A stretch of 64,000 bases of DNA from Bacteroidota bacterium. Lineage in GTDB: Bacteria; Bacteroidota; Bacteroidia; 2-12-FULL-35-15. Below the pieces are notes generated by a model. The model ran no database searches, was not told the DNA's origin, and saw nothing but the letters and a program-made list of their open reading frames with translations. The stretch lies in assembly GCA_025963715.1 (NCBI GenBank), contig JAOQAG010000049.1, positions 91,661 through 155,660 on the forward strand, read 5' to 3'. This document shows positions 36,164-44,943 of this stretch, piece by piece. How positions within the stretch are numbered: the stretch's first letter is position 1; every line of letters starts with the position of its first letter. The position numbers and the translations under genes are program-made.

Positions 36164-36514
36164 ATGAAAACAATTAAAACAGCATTTGTAGCGGTGATCA
36201 TGATCCTGATCGCGACTACTGTTAACGCACAAACAGCAAAGCCAACCGAAGTAAAAATAAAAACATCTGCCGTATGCGGGATGTGCAAAAAAACAATTGA
36301 AAAAGCGCTTTCAAAAGAGGCAGGAATTCAAAAATCGACATTGGATGTAACTACAAAAGTAGTAACCGTAGTATACGACCCGAAAGTAACGAGCCCTGAA
36401 AAGATCCGTACTGCTATTTCAAAAGCAGGATACGATGCTGACGCCATCAAAGCTGATCCGAAAGCATACAAAAACCTGGATGAGTGCTGCAAAAAAGAAG
36501 ATGCTAAAGGATAA
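36164..36514 (+). CDS. Periplasmic heavy-metal-associated (HMA) domain protein
   Basis: A 116-residue paralogue of the HMA protein at 34279. A signal peptide (about 1-22, ending TTVNAQ) is followed by one HMA fold with Cys38-Gly-Met-Cys41 (SAVCGMCKKTIEKAL) and a C-terminal LDECCKKED thiolate pair. The closeness of the two paralogues, on either side of the ECF sigma pair, suggests local duplication. The gamma carbonic anhydrase gene starts 11 bases after its stop, so they are probably co-transcribed even though no functional link is obvious. Confidence 0.9.
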   Translation: MKTIKTAFVAVIMILIATTVNAQTAKPTEVKIKTSAVCGMCKKTIEKALSKEAGIQKSTLDVTTKVVTVVYDPKVTSPEKIRTAISKAGYDADAIKADPKAYKNLDECCKKEDAKG

Positions 36515-36525
36515 TTCCAATTTAT

Positions 36526-37047
36526 ATGGCTTTAATTAAACCTGTAAAAGGAATCCACCCTTCGTTTGGAAACGATTGTTACCTCGCGGAAAATTCCACC
36601 ATTGTTGGAGATGTTGTAATGGGCGACCAGTGCAGTATTTGGTTCAATGCAGTGGTGCGCGGCGATGTTAATTCCATCCGCATGGGCAACAAAGTAAATG
36701 TGCAGGATGGCGCTGTGATCCATTGCACGTATGAGAAAACAAAAGCCATTATCGGTAATAATGTTTCCATCGGGCACAATGCCCTGGTGCACGGTTGTAC
36801 CATTCATGATAATGTGTTGGTAGGCATGGGCGCCATTGTAATGGACAACTGCGAGATCGGTAGTAATACCATTATTGCAGCCGGTGCAGTAGTACTGGAA
36901 AATACAAAAGTTCCGTCCGGTTGTATTTTTGCAGGTGTTCCTGCAAAAAAAGTAAAGGATATCAGCCAGGAGTTGATCAATGGCGAGATCAACCGCATCG
37001 CAAATAATTATGTGATGTACAGCGGCTGGTTCAAGGAAGAGAAATAA
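36526..37047 (+). CDS. Gamma-carbonic-anhydrase-family protein (YrdA-like)
   Basis: A 173-residue left-handed beta-helix protein made of hexapeptide repeats. The three metal-ligand histidines of the Cam/gamma class are in place: His66 (GAVIHCTY), His84 and His89 (SIGHNALVHGC). The protein lacks the acidic loop of the archaeal Cam enzyme, as do the bacterial YrdA/PaaY relatives, so genuine CO2 hydration activity is possible but not assured; some relatives act as thioesterases. It forms a trimer in known homologues. It follows an HMA-protein gene by 11 bases. Confidence 0.9.
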   Translation: MALIKPVKGIHPSFGNDCYLAENSTIVGDVVMGDQCSIWFNAVVRGDVNSIRMGNKVNVQDGAVIHCTYEKTKAIIGNNVSIGHNALVHGCTIHDNVLVGMGAIVMDNCEIGSNTIIAAGAVVLENTKVPSGCIFAGVPAKKVKDISQELINGEINRIANNYVMYSGWFKEEK

Positions 37048-37095
37048 ATGTGGAATAAATGTGCAGATTTCTGATGTGCAGATGATTATTAGGAC

Positions 37096-37153
37096 GCCCC
37101 TGCCAGGGCTTTTTTGTCCCTGGCAGGGGTAAAATAAGCGTTTAGCACGTCGG
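37096..37153 (+). repeat. Family D element, copy 1
   Basis: A hairpin (CCCCTGCCAGGG with CCCTGGCAGGGG, 37097-37129) followed by TAAGCGTTTAGCACGTCGG. Homologous elements lie at 49871-49928 (inverted) and 61727-61782. A second hairpin, CCCTGACAGGG / CTGTCAGGG, follows at 37195-37213. Confidence 0.85.
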
Positions 37154-37249
37154 CTTTATTGATAATACATCGTTAAAAAAATTATCCCTGACAGGGTTTT
37201 ACTCTGTCAGGGATTTTTATTTTCACGCAATTGTTATGCGGTTGCGTTT

Positions 37250-37371
37250 AGCCACAGATTCACAGATTAAAAAAGTAAATAAAAAATTTACACAGATTGT
37301 TTCAAAATCGCGTTGCGATTTACTCGTCTGTGTAATTTAATCCCGGGAAAAAAATCTGTGAATCTGTGGCT
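37250..37371. repeat. Family A element, copy 2
   Basis: Outer arms AGCCACAGATTCACAGATT and its complement, with the inner palindrome CACAGATTGTTTCAAAATCG / CGATTTACTCGTCTGTG. Same layout as 531-655 and 49738-49854. Confidence 0.9.
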
Positions 37372-37385
37372 GTATTTTTTGCTTC

Positions 37386-37447
37386 GTAGGCGCTAGGCTC
37401 TGCCTGGTGACAAATTCAAGTGTCACCAGGCAGAGCCTAGCGCCTAC
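37386..37447. repeat. Family C perfect inverted repeat
   Basis: Arms of 27 bases (37386-37412 and 37421-37447; they begin GTAGGCGCTAGGCTCTGCCT) pair without mismatch over an 8-base loop. It ends 5 bases past the murI stop. A partly decayed copy is at 62250-62311. Confidence 0.92.
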
Positions 37448-37452
37448 AGATT

Positions 37453-38283
37453 TTATAGTGGTAAATGTTTCGATTGCACCGCTTTTCCGAAAAAAATACT
37501 GGCGGCATTATCAAAATTTTCTGCCGCGTCCGTTGTATAAAAATCAATGCTTTTTCCTTTGCTGCATTTACTTTCTATTTCGGGATGGCGCTGTAAATAA
37601 TCGCCGAGGCTTTCTGCAACAATTTCTCCCTGGGAGAGGAGCGTAATTTCAGCAGGCAATTGTTTTCTGATCTTGTTGATCAGCAATGGATAATGTGTAC
37701 AGCCCAAAATGATCGTATCGATCTCCGGGTCTTTTGCAAGCAGGTTATTCAAATATTTAGCGATAAAATAATCGGCGCCATCGCTGTCAAATTCATTGTT
37801 CTCCACCAGCGGAACCCACATCGGGCAGGCCTCCTGGCTCACGATCAGGTTTGGATAAAACTTTTCGATCTCGATCGGGTAGGAGTTGGAGATCACTGTT
37901 CCGCTTGTTCCCAAAACTCCCACATGGCCGGTTTTGCTGAGCTTTCCAACAATTTCGGTTGTCGGGCGGATCACACCCAGCACGCGTTTTTCCGGTGCGA
38001 GTGTTGGCAGATCTTTTTGCTGGATCGTGCGTAATGCTTTCGCGGAAGCGGTATTGCAGGCAAGCAGCACCAGGGGGCAGCCCATTTCAAATAAATGCTT
38101 TACGCATTCCAGCGTGTATTCATACACCGTTTCAAATGAGCGCGAACCATAAGGCGCACGTGCATTATCGCCTAAATACAAATAATCATAATCAGGTAAC
38201 TGCTTTACAATTTCTTTTAAAACGGTTAGTCCGCCGTAACCGGAATCGAATACGCCAATAGGGCTTTTGGTTGGTGTGCTCAC
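37453..38283 (-). CDS. murI: Glutamate racemase
   Basis: A 276-residue PLP-independent racemase that makes D-glutamate for peptidoglycan. The two catalytic cysteines are present: Cys76 in LLACNTASA and Cys195 in ILGCTHYPLL, and the N-terminal GVFDSGYGGLTVL phosphate/carboxylate-binding motif is intact. The start codon is GTG at 38283; no ATG lies upstream in frame before the terminator of the skp genes. It follows the skp pair on the same strand but beyond an intrinsic terminator (38322-38353), so expression may come from read-through or an unrecognised promoter. The end of the gene abuts a perfect inverted repeat. Confidence 0.96.
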   Translation of the reverse strand: MSTPTKSPIGVFDSGYGGLTVLKEIVKQLPDYDYLYLGDNARAPYGSRSFETVYEYTLECVKHLFEMGCPLVLLACNTASAKALRTIQQKDLPTLAPEKRVLGVIRPTTEIVGKLSKTGHVGVLGTSGTVISNSYPIEIEKFYPNLIVSQEACPMWVPLVENNEFDSDGADYFIAKYLNNLLAKDPEIDTIILGCTHYPLLINKIRKQLPAEITLLSQGEIVAESLGDYLQRHPEIESKCSKGKSIDFYTTDAAENFDNAASIFFGKAVQSKHLPL

Positions 38284-38321
38284 GTAAAAGGGATATTTAA
38301 ATCAAAGGTACTAATAAAAAG

Positions 38322-38353
38322 AAAACCCCTCTCCGGGAAGGAGAAGGGTTTTT
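38322..38353 (-). terminator. Intrinsic terminator after the skp genes
   Basis: AAAACCCCTCTCC pairs with GGAGAAGGGTTTT over GGGAA; a T-run follows on the minus strand. Confidence 0.8.
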
Positions 38354-38371
38354 ATGTATGGGGTTTCAATA

Positions 38372-38932
38372 CTATTTTTTACCCGGTGCTAAGTTGGGTG
38401 ATGGAGCAGGGGTTGGACTTGTATTAGTAATTCCTAATTTTTTAACAGCAAGGTTAAAAATATCATCAGCAGGCTCGTTGTAAATAACTACACCGGTGCT
38501 TGTATCCAATACATATTTATAACCGTTTTCTTTTGCGATCTGATCGATAGCTTTTTTTGCTTTTTCGTATACCGGTTTCGACAGTTCAGCACTTTTCTTT
38601 TGGTAATCCGCTTGTGCCTGTTGTTGGAAATCCTGGATCCGTTGGTTCAAATCGTTCAATTCTTTTTCTTTGGATGCACGTACTAATTCGGGCATATCTT
38701 TAGACGTTGCCTGGTAGGTTTCGTATTTCGATTGCAACTCTGTTTGCATTGCAGTTACCTGTTGCTCCAGCTGTTTTGCATAATCCTGTACAGCTTGTGT
38801 CGCTACTTTGGTTTCAGGCATAATGCTGATTAGCGAATCTAAATTTATATGTGCAATTTTTTGCGCGTTCGCGGTAAATGAGCAGAGTACAACAACAGCA
38901 GAAACAAGGGTAAGTTTAAAGATATTCTTCAT
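38372..38932 (-). CDS. OmpH/Skp-family periplasmic chaperone (second copy)
   Basis: A 186-residue Skp-like protein with signal peptide (about 1-23, SFTANAQ) and long charged coiled coils (about 40-130) that in Skp form tentacle helices holding unfolded outer-membrane proteins. It lies 49 bases after the first skp-like gene and shares its fold (QKIAHINLDSLISIMPE near the start, VYEKAKKAIDQIAKENGYKYVLD near 120-142). A proline-rich C-terminal tail (SPTPAPSPNLAPGKK) is extra. Paired skp genes behind bamA are typical for Bacteroidota. Confidence 0.9.
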   Translation of the reverse strand: MKNIFKLTLVSAVVVLCSFTANAQKIAHINLDSLISIMPETKVATQAVQDYAKQLEQQVTAMQTELQSKYETYQATSKDMPELVRASKEKELNDLNQRIQDFQQQAQADYQKKSAELSKPVYEKAKKAIDQIAKENGYKYVLDTSTGVVIYNEPADDIFNLAVKKLGITNTSPTPAPSPNLAPGKK

Positions 38933-38981
38933 AGTATTTATTTTTTTGGTTTAATTTTAAATTGATTAATTATTGAGTTTA

Positions 38982-39527
38982 TTATTTTTTGGGAGTAGTA
39001 GTGCTGCTTTTGCCGCCTTTATAACCCATTTGTTCCAATACATCTTCGCTTTTATCGTTTTTTGCATTTGCATATAACATGGTGAGATCACCAGCTTTAT
39101 CAAAGATTACGGAGTAACCGCCTTTTTCGGCAATTGCTTTTACTGCATTGTATACTTTATCCTGAATTGGTTTTACCAGTTCCTGGCGTTTTTTAAACAA
39201 CTCGCCATCCACTCCAAAACGTTGTTTTTGCAAATCTTTTGCTTCTTTTTCTTTTGCTACAATATCCGCTTCCCGTTTCTTTTTCATGTCTTCGGTCAGC
39301 AAAATTTGTTCTGCTTCATACGCTTTGTACATTTTATCGATCTCCGCATATTTTGCTTCGATCTCTTTTTGCCATTGTACAGATACTTTATCCAGTTCGG
39401 CCTGTGCCGCTTTGTATTCCGGGATTTGTCCCAAAATGTATTCTGTATCAACGTATGCAAATTTCTGTGCGGACGCAACGAAGCAGCTTGCCAGGGCGAT
39501 TCCGAGTGTTAAGATTATCTTTTTCAT
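38982..39527 (-). CDS. OmpH/Skp-family periplasmic chaperone (first copy)
   Basis: A 181-residue chaperone. The ATG at 39527 starts the signal peptide MKKIILTLGIALASCFVASA; the longer frame to 39674 overlaps bamA and is not credible. The mature protein begins QKFAYVDTEYILGQIPEYK and continues into long helices rich in Lys/Glu/Gln (about 40-135), then GGYSVIFDKAGDLTMLYAN, the conserved Skp trimerisation body. It follows bamA by 70 bases on the same strand and would deliver nascent barrels to the BamA machine encoded there. Confidence 0.92.
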   Translation of the reverse strand: MKKIILTLGIALASCFVASAQKFAYVDTEYILGQIPEYKAAQAELDKVSVQWQKEIEAKYAEIDKMYKAYEAEQILLTEDMKKKREADIVAKEKEAKDLQKQRFGVDGELFKKRQELVKPIQDKVYNAVKAIAEKGGYSVIFDKAGDLTMLYANAKNDKSEDVLEQMGYKGGKSSTTTPKK

Positions 39528-39597
39528 GTTTTCTCTCTTTTTTAGTACTGATTCTCCAAATTTCATTCCCAAAACCGGAAACGAATTTAGTAAATTA

Positions 39598-42336
39598 TTA
39601 CAACTCTCCAATAGATGCCCCGATCGTGAAATGGAACTGTCCTTTTTGCATGGTTGGATTGGTTGGAACATCATCCAGGCGCCAGCCGTAGTCGAATCCT
39701 AATAATCCAAACATTGGTAAGTATACACGAACACCTAATCCGGCCGAACGGTACACATCAAAGGGGTTAAATTGTTTTGCCGTTTCCCAGGAATTTCCTG
39801 CTTCCGCAAATCCAAGTATAAAAATGGTGGCTTGCGGATTGGTGGTGATCGGGAAACGCAATTCCATCGAGTATTTTGTAATGTAAGAAGCGCCGGTGGA
39901 TGGTGATAACGACTGATCGTCGTATCCTCTCAACGCAATGATCTCACGTCCATCCAGTGCATAACCCGTTAAACCGCTTCCGCCAAGGTAAAAACGCTCA
40001 AATGGCGAGATGCCGACTTTGCTGTTGTAAGGTGCAAGGAAACCGAATCCGGCCGATGTTTTCAGGATCAGGTTACGTGCTTCTTTTCCATCCTGCCCGC
40101 GTTTATTGGTAATTGGTGTGTAGAACGTTGACGTGAATTTGTATTTCTGATATTCCACATACTTATAACGGTCCTGGTCGGATAATGCGGGGTTTGTATA
40201 ATCAATGTTATTGAATGCCGAATACGGTGGTGTCCACTGGCCGGTAAGTGCAATCTGGGAACCGCCCGACGGGAAGATCGGGTTACCTCTTAAATCATTC
40301 CGCTGCAATGCCGCTTTGTAATAAATGTTGTTGGAATAACCGTTGCTGAATGTAAAGATGGAACCGAAATTATTCAATGTATAGTATTGATAATCGGCTT
40401 CCTGGTACAATGTAAAATAATCATCCGGAAATTTCAGGCGTTTTCCTAATCCTACGGAAACCCCAAAAATGTTCAGCGACTGGCGGTTTGGATTTGCAAT
40501 CCTGCTTCCGTCGGTTGCAGTGATCTTTTTGGTTTCGCCGTTTGTTTGAACGGAATAATAGGTGGTAACGCTGAATGAGTTTGGTTTTTTTCCTCCCAGC
40601 CATGGCTCGGTAAACGACATGTTATAGGACTGATAATACAATCCGTTTGATTGTGCACGCACGCTCAAACGCTGGCCATCGCCGGAAGGCAAGGGGCGCC
40701 ACGCATCTTTTTTAAAGAAATTGCGTGCGGAAAAGTTATTGAACGTAACACCCAGTGTTCCCACAATACGGCCACCGCCGTAACCTCCGGAAAGTTCGAT
40801 CTGGTCGGACGGTTTTTCCTCTACCGTATACTCCACATCCACTGTTCCGTTTTCGGGATGCGGTGTTGGTACCACATTCATTTTTTCAGGATCAAAATAT
40901 CCCAATTGTGAAAGTGTTTGCTGGGAACGGATCACATCTGATCTGCGGAACAGCTGGCCCGGACGGGTGCGGATCTCACGCAAAATCACGTGGTCGTTTG
41001 TTTTGGTATTTCCAACAATCGTTACTTTGTTGATGGTTGCCTGTTTTCCTTCGTAAATGCGCATTTCAAGGTCGATCGAGTCGCCGGTAACCATTGTTTC
41101 CACCGGTGAGACATTGAAGAACAAATAACCGTCGTCCATATACAGCGAGCTGATATCATTACCCGTAGGATTGTTGAATAATTTCGCATCCAGGTTTTCC
41201 TGATCGTAAATATCTCCCCTTTTAATGTTCAATACATCGCTCAGGTATTTGGAGGTGTATTTACTATTTCCCACCCATGAAATGTTCCTGAAATAATACC
41301 GGTTTCCTTCGCTCACATACATGTCGATAGTGATGTAGCGCTTATAATACGTGGTATCCCGCACGGCATGAAACTGTCGGAAGCTTTCCACCAGCATCAG
41401 TTTGCTGTGCTTGCCTTTGATGGTGCGGTGATAATCCTGCCCGATCATTGGCGTTTTGTGCAAAATAAATTTTGTTCCAGCTTTCAGGTATTTGAACAGC
41501 CGCAGGCGTTGCTTGTCGTTGTTACGATACATCGTATCGCGCACGATGGTGGCATCGCGAAAACCTTTGCCATTGTATTTTGCAATAAATGCTTTTTTAT
41601 CTTTTATGTAATTGTCCTCGTCGTATTTTCCGTTGTTAAACGGGTTCCACCAGCGCTTACGTTTTGTTTCTTTGAACGTTCTGCGTAATTTAAATGTGTT
41701 GATGGATTTTGTACCGATGAAATTTACATTTTTCACTTTGATCTTGTGTCCTTTTTCCACATTGATCGTCAGCACCAATCCGTCTTCCGTTTTTTCTTCT
41801 TTTTTGATGTCCACTTTTACATCCAGGTAGGATTTATTGATGAAGAAATCTTTTACCGTGTATTTGGTGGAAGCAATTAAGGCATCAGTTACCACTTTTC
41901 CTCTCATCAATTTGATTTTATCGCGCAGGTCATCCGCTTCGCTTTTGGTCATTCCGCGTAACGCAAATTTAGAAAGGCGCGGGCGCTCCTGTACCACAAT
42001 GTTCAGTGCAATGTTGTCGCCCTGGATACTGGTTGCTTTGATCTGGATGTCTTCAAAAAGCCCTTGTTTCCAAAGGTTTTCAATGGCGGTAGAAAATTTA
42101 TCGCCGGGAACCTCTAATTTATCGTTTACGCTTAAACCTGTTAACAGGATGATCACGTGTTCGTCCAAATGGTCGGCGCCGGTTACTTTTATGGCGCTGA
42201 TCGTGTATTCTTTCGGATTTGAATAATCAATGGCTGTAGAATCAATTCCACCCAACTGTATAACCTCTTGTGCTTTTACTCCAACAGAAAAAAGGAAAAT
42301 AATAAATAAAAATGCTAATTTTTTGTACATAGTCAT
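39598..42336 (-). CDS. bamA: BamA-type outer-membrane protein assembly factor
   Basis: A 912-residue Omp85 protein that inserts beta-barrels into the outer membrane. A signal peptide (about 1-22, ending VGVKAQ) is followed by POTRA domains (about 45-440; for example TISAIKVTGADHLDEHVI, IKVKNVNFIGTKSINTFKLR and INKVTIVGNTKTNDHVILRE in part) and a C-terminal 16-strand barrel ending FHFTIGASIGEL. Its ATG overlaps the uppS stop (TAATG), so the two are translationally coupled. Length is somewhat above the enterobacterial protein, as usual in Bacteroidota. Confidence 0.95.
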   Translation of the reverse strand: MTMYKKLAFLFIIFLFSVGVKAQEVIQLGGIDSTAIDYSNPKEYTISAIKVTGADHLDEHVIILLTGLSVNDKLEVPGDKFSTAIENLWKQGLFEDIQIKATSIQGDNIALNIVVQERPRLSKFALRGMTKSEADDLRDKIKLMRGKVVTDALIASTKYTVKDFFINKSYLDVKVDIKKEEKTEDGLVLTINVEKGHKIKVKNVNFIGTKSINTFKLRRTFKETKRKRWWNPFNNGKYDEDNYIKDKKAFIAKYNGKGFRDATIVRDTMYRNNDKQRLRLFKYLKAGTKFILHKTPMIGQDYHRTIKGKHSKLMLVESFRQFHAVRDTTYYKRYITIDMYVSEGNRYYFRNISWVGNSKYTSKYLSDVLNIKRGDIYDQENLDAKLFNNPTGNDISSLYMDDGYLFFNVSPVETMVTGDSIDLEMRIYEGKQATINKVTIVGNTKTNDHVILREIRTRPGQLFRRSDVIRSQQTLSQLGYFDPEKMNVVPTPHPENGTVDVEYTVEEKPSDQIELSGGYGGGRIVGTLGVTFNNFSARNFFKKDAWRPLPSGDGQRLSVRAQSNGLYYQSYNMSFTEPWLGGKKPNSFSVTTYYSVQTNGETKKITATDGSRIANPNRQSLNIFGVSVGLGKRLKFPDDYFTLYQEADYQYYTLNNFGSIFTFSNGYSNNIYYKAALQRNDLRGNPIFPSGGSQIALTGQWTPPYSAFNNIDYTNPALSDQDRYKYVEYQKYKFTSTFYTPITNKRGQDGKEARNLILKTSAGFGFLAPYNSKVGISPFERFYLGGSGLTGYALDGREIIALRGYDDQSLSPSTGASYITKYSMELRFPITTNPQATIFILGFAEAGNSWETAKQFNPFDVYRSAGLGVRVYLPMFGLLGFDYGWRLDDVPTNPTMQKGQFHFTIGASIGEL

Positions 42337-43079
42337 TATGAAATTAATTGCTCACTTGTTTTCCCAAATCTGCGCTCACGGTTCTGATAGTCAAGTATTG
42401 CTTCGTATAAATCTTCTTTTCTGAAATCGGGCCACAGTTTATCTGTAAAATAAAGCTCGGCGTAAGCCAGCTGCCACAATAAAAAATTACTGATGCGGTG
42501 TTCGCCGCTGGTGCGGATCATCAGCTCCGGCTCCGGCATACCGGCAGTGCATAAATGTGCATTGATGGTGTCTTCGGTAATCGCCGCGGCTGATAATGTA
42601 TTGTTTTCCACTTTTGCAGCGATCTCTTTGATGGCATTTACCATTTCCCACCTGGAGCTGTAGCTTAATGCAAGTACAAGGGTGGTGCGGGAATTGGTTT
42701 TTGTGGATTCGATGGCTTCCTGTAATTCGTTGTAACAATCGGCAGGTAAGCTTTTAAGGTCGCCAATGGCCTGCAGGCGGATGTTATTTTTATTAAGTGT
42801 TTTTGTTTCCGCGCTGATGGTGTGCACCAGCAACTGCATGAGCGCCATCACTTCTTCTTTCGGGCGGTTCCAGTTTTCGGTTGAAAAAGCGTAAAGTGTC
42901 AGGTATTTTACTCCAAGCTCTGCAGCAGCTTCCACGGTATCGCGCACGGATTTTACACCGTTCTCGTGGCCGTAAATGCGCTGTTCTCCCTGTTGTTTTG
43001 CCCATCTTCCATTGCCGTCCATGATAATGGCGATGTGCTCTGGCAATTTGGAGAGATTAATGTTTTCTTTCAGACTCAT
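42336..43079 (-). CDS. uppS: Isoprenyl transferase (undecaprenyl diphosphate synthase)
   Basis: A 247-residue cis-prenyltransferase that builds the C55 lipid carrier for peptidoglycan and O-antigen from farnesyl and isopentenyl diphosphates. The catalytic Asp lies in [14 protein letters not shown] (about 18-31), with the substrate motifs [11 protein letters not shown] (about 70-80) and [18 protein letters not shown] (about 190-207). It is 5 bases downstream of the porG-like gene and overlaps bamA by one base, in the envelope cluster typical of the phylum. Its precursor pathway begins at Dxs, encoded at 22799. Confidence 0.96.
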   Translation of the reverse strand: MSLKENINLSKLPEHIAIIMDGNGRWAKQQGEQRIYGHENGVKSVRDTVEAAAELGVKYLTLYAFSTENWNRPKEEVMALMQLLVHTISAETKTLNKNNIRLQAIGDLKSLPADCYNELQEAIESTKTNSRTTLVLALSYSSRWEMVNAIKEIAAKVENNTLSAAAITEDTINAHLCTAGMPEPELMIRTSGEHRISNFLLWQLAYAELYFTDKLWPDFRKEDLYEAILDYQNRERRFGKTSEQLIS

Positions 43080-43084
43080 TGGTA

Positions 43085-43930
43085 TTAATTAGTAAATGCC
43101 GGGCAGGTCGGGGCTTTTTCTTTTAATTTGATTGTAAGTCCGATCCCCGCAAATGAATACCAGTCTTTAGTTGTAGGATTGCCGCGCTGACGGCCTACAT
43201 TGCTGTAGTTTGGATCTGTGTTGATGCTCGGGTCAGATGCAACGGCAGCACCGTTGCCATGTGCAGCAGCCAGTTTTGCAGGGCTGTAATACTGGGTACT
43301 TACATCATCCAGGTAATCCGTAAAGGTTTTGCGCATTCCCCATTCGAGGGAAAGGCCAATGCTTTTTGATAAATTGGTTTTAATTCCAACGCCAAACGGG
43401 ATCGATACCTGTGTCAATTTGTATTTCTTTTTGCTCGCTCCGCCCGGCAGACCTTGTCCTTCGGTTGCCAATGGCTGGAGTGAAAATTTATAGTTTCCGT
43501 AGGTGGCGATCGGGTTAAAATGAAATACGGCTATCCCTACAAAGATGTAAGGCGAGAATTTCCGCTTTTCGTTGCCTATCTGGTAATCTAAAAAGTTAAA
43601 TTCGATCTGGCCGGAAAATTCGGTGATCTTGGAGCTGAAATTCAGGTTGCGTTGTTGCTGTGCCGAGGAGGTGGAAATGGCGTCGTCGGCCTGGATATTT
43701 CCAAATAACAGGTTGACGCGTGCAGCAAGGCGGGTGTTGATATTGTAACGGAATAAAAATCCGCCTGCAGGCTTGGTTTGCGGGCCAAAATGGATGAGCG
43801 GGTTAAGATCGCCGATGTAATAGGAGCCACCAATGAACACACCGACTTCGGCACTTTTTATTTTTTTTTGTGCAAAGGCCGAAAGGGTTGCTAACAGGCA
43901 AAAGAGATATGTGAAAAAATGTTTTTTCAA
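43085..43930 (-). CDS. DUF6089-family outer-membrane protein, probable PorG
   Basis: A 281-residue protein with a signal peptide (about 1-20, ending LSAFAQ) and strongly alternating strands that suggest an eight-stranded outer-membrane barrel ([17 protein letters not shown] near the start; [17 protein letters not shown] near the end). This is the DUF6089 layout; in Porphyromonas gingivalis a protein of this kind, PorG, belongs to the T9SS and is, as far as I recall, also encoded beside omp85/bamA. Position between nadK and uppS-bamA supports the assignment. The start is TTG at 43930, with a TATATTTG minus-7 element 65 bases upstream. Confidence 0.72.
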   Translation of the reverse strand: MKKHFFTYLFCLLATLSAFAQKKIKSAEVGVFIGGSYYIGDLNPLIHFGPQTKPAGGFLFRYNINTRLAARVNLLFGNIQADDAISTSSAQQQRNLNFSSKITEFSGQIEFNFLDYQIGNEKRKFSPYIFVGIAVFHFNPIATYGNYKFSLQPLATEGQGLPGGASKKKYKLTQVSIPFGVGIKTNLSKSIGLSLEWGMRKTFTDYLDDVSTQYYSPAKLAAAHGNGAAVASDPSINTDPNYSNVGRQRGNPTTKDWYSFAGIGLTIKLKEKAPTCPAFTN

Positions 43931-43994
43931 AACGGATGACCCCGATGGATAACTTAATTAGATGCGTTTTATTGCCTTTTTTGATAAAAGCAAA

Positions 43995-44002
43995 CAAATA
44001 TA
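43995..44002 (-). promoter_or_regulatory. Minus-7 element ahead of the porG-uppS-bamA cluster
   Basis: The minus strand reads TATATTTG (TAnnTTTG), 64 bases before the TTG start at 43930. The minus-33 region has no clear TTTG. Confidence 0.5.
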
Positions 44003-44037
44003 GTGGATTTTTGCTTTGTGGGGAGTGTTAATTTTAG

Positions 44038-44916
44038 TTAATTACGTTTGTCCAGGCCCCACAACAGCTTGTTTCGCATGGTGTTAAAAAAGCTTTGATT
44101 TTCGAGTTTGATCAGGTGCATGTAAAAATCGGCTTTTTGTAAGGTAAGCTCCACCGAATCGTCGATGGTTTCGCTCCTGGAATCGAGTGATACCAGGTAA
44201 TTGGGGCTTCTGCCCTGTATTTTTAATGTAATGATGTTGTTATCCGAGATCACAAGCGGCCGTACATTAAGGTTGTGCGGGGCAATGGGAGTGATCACAA
44301 AATTCTGTGATCCGGGCATTACCAACGGGCCGCCGCAGCTGAGCGAATAAGCTGTGGAACCGGTTGGTGTGGCCACGATCAAACCGTCGGCAAAATAAGA
44401 ATTAAGATAATCGCCGTTGATGTAGGTATGGATGGTGACCATGGCCGATGAATCCTTTTTGAGGATGGTAAGCTCATTCAGCCCGTAATTAACTTCCCCG
44501 AACAGATTTTCCGGTTTTGTAACGCTTAACAGTGCGCGTTTTTCGATGCTGTATTTTTTGTTTACCAATGCTTCAATGGCATCGTTGATCTCTATTTTTG
44601 CCACGTTGGCAAGGAAGCCTAAACGACCCGTGTTTATTCCAAGAATGGGGATACCGGAATGGCGGACAAACGTAATGGATTCGAGAAAAGTACCATCGCC
44701 GCCCAGGCTGAGCATGTAATCCACTTTTGCATTGATATCCTCATGGGTTTCAAAGGTTTTGATGTGCCCGCTGATGCTTAGTTTTTTTTTGATGAAGGTA
44801 TAAAACGGTGCGTAGATAAAGATCTCGGTTTTGAACTTATTGAGCTGATCGAACAGCAGCTGGATGTGTTCCGAAAGGTTATCGTTGGTAGAGCGTCCGT
44901 AAATGGCTACTTTCAT
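44038..44916 (-). CDS. nadK: NAD kinase
   Basis: A 292-residue enzyme that phosphorylates NAD to NADP. The GGDGT motif is at residues 72-76 (LSLGGDGTFLES), with NTGRLGFLA at about 94-102 and the TGSTAYSLSCGGP substrate loop near 178-190. Length and order of motifs are typical. It starts at the ATG at 44916, 27 bases after the stop of the CBS gene on the same strand, so the two are probably one transcript and the porG-uppS-bamA unit follows 107 bases on. Confidence 0.96.
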   Translation of the reverse strand: MKVAIYGRSTNDNLSEHIQLLFDQLNKFKTEIFIYAPFYTFIKKKLSISGHIKTFETHEDINAKVDYMLSLGGDGTFLESITFVRHSGIPILGINTGRLGFLANVAKIEINDAIEALVNKKYSIEKRALLSVTKPENLFGEVNYGLNELTILKKDSSAMVTIHTYINGDYLNSYFADGLIVATPTGSTAYSLSCGGPLVMPGSQNFVITPIAPHNLNVRPLVISDNNIITLKIQGRSPNYLVSLDSRSETIDDSVELTLQKADFYMHLIKLENQSFFNTMRNKLLWGLDKRN

Positions 44917-44943
44917 CGTGGTTTTTTTTGTAAAAAAATGGAA

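Noticed and set aside
37250..37371. tRNA or small structured RNA gene
   Set aside because: The nested palindromes are strong, but no cloverleaf, anticodon or T-loop signature (GTTCRANNC) fits and it is a multicopy family.
37386..37447. Perfect hairpin read as the murI terminator
   Set aside because: The stem lacks a T-run on either strand and the same sequence occurs elsewhere as a repeat, so I list it as a repeat, though it may still influence mRNA ends.
38982..39674. Longer 230-codon version of the first Skp-like protein
   Set aside because: The additional 49 codons overlap bamA and precede a perfect signal peptide; the ATG at 39527 is the sensible start.
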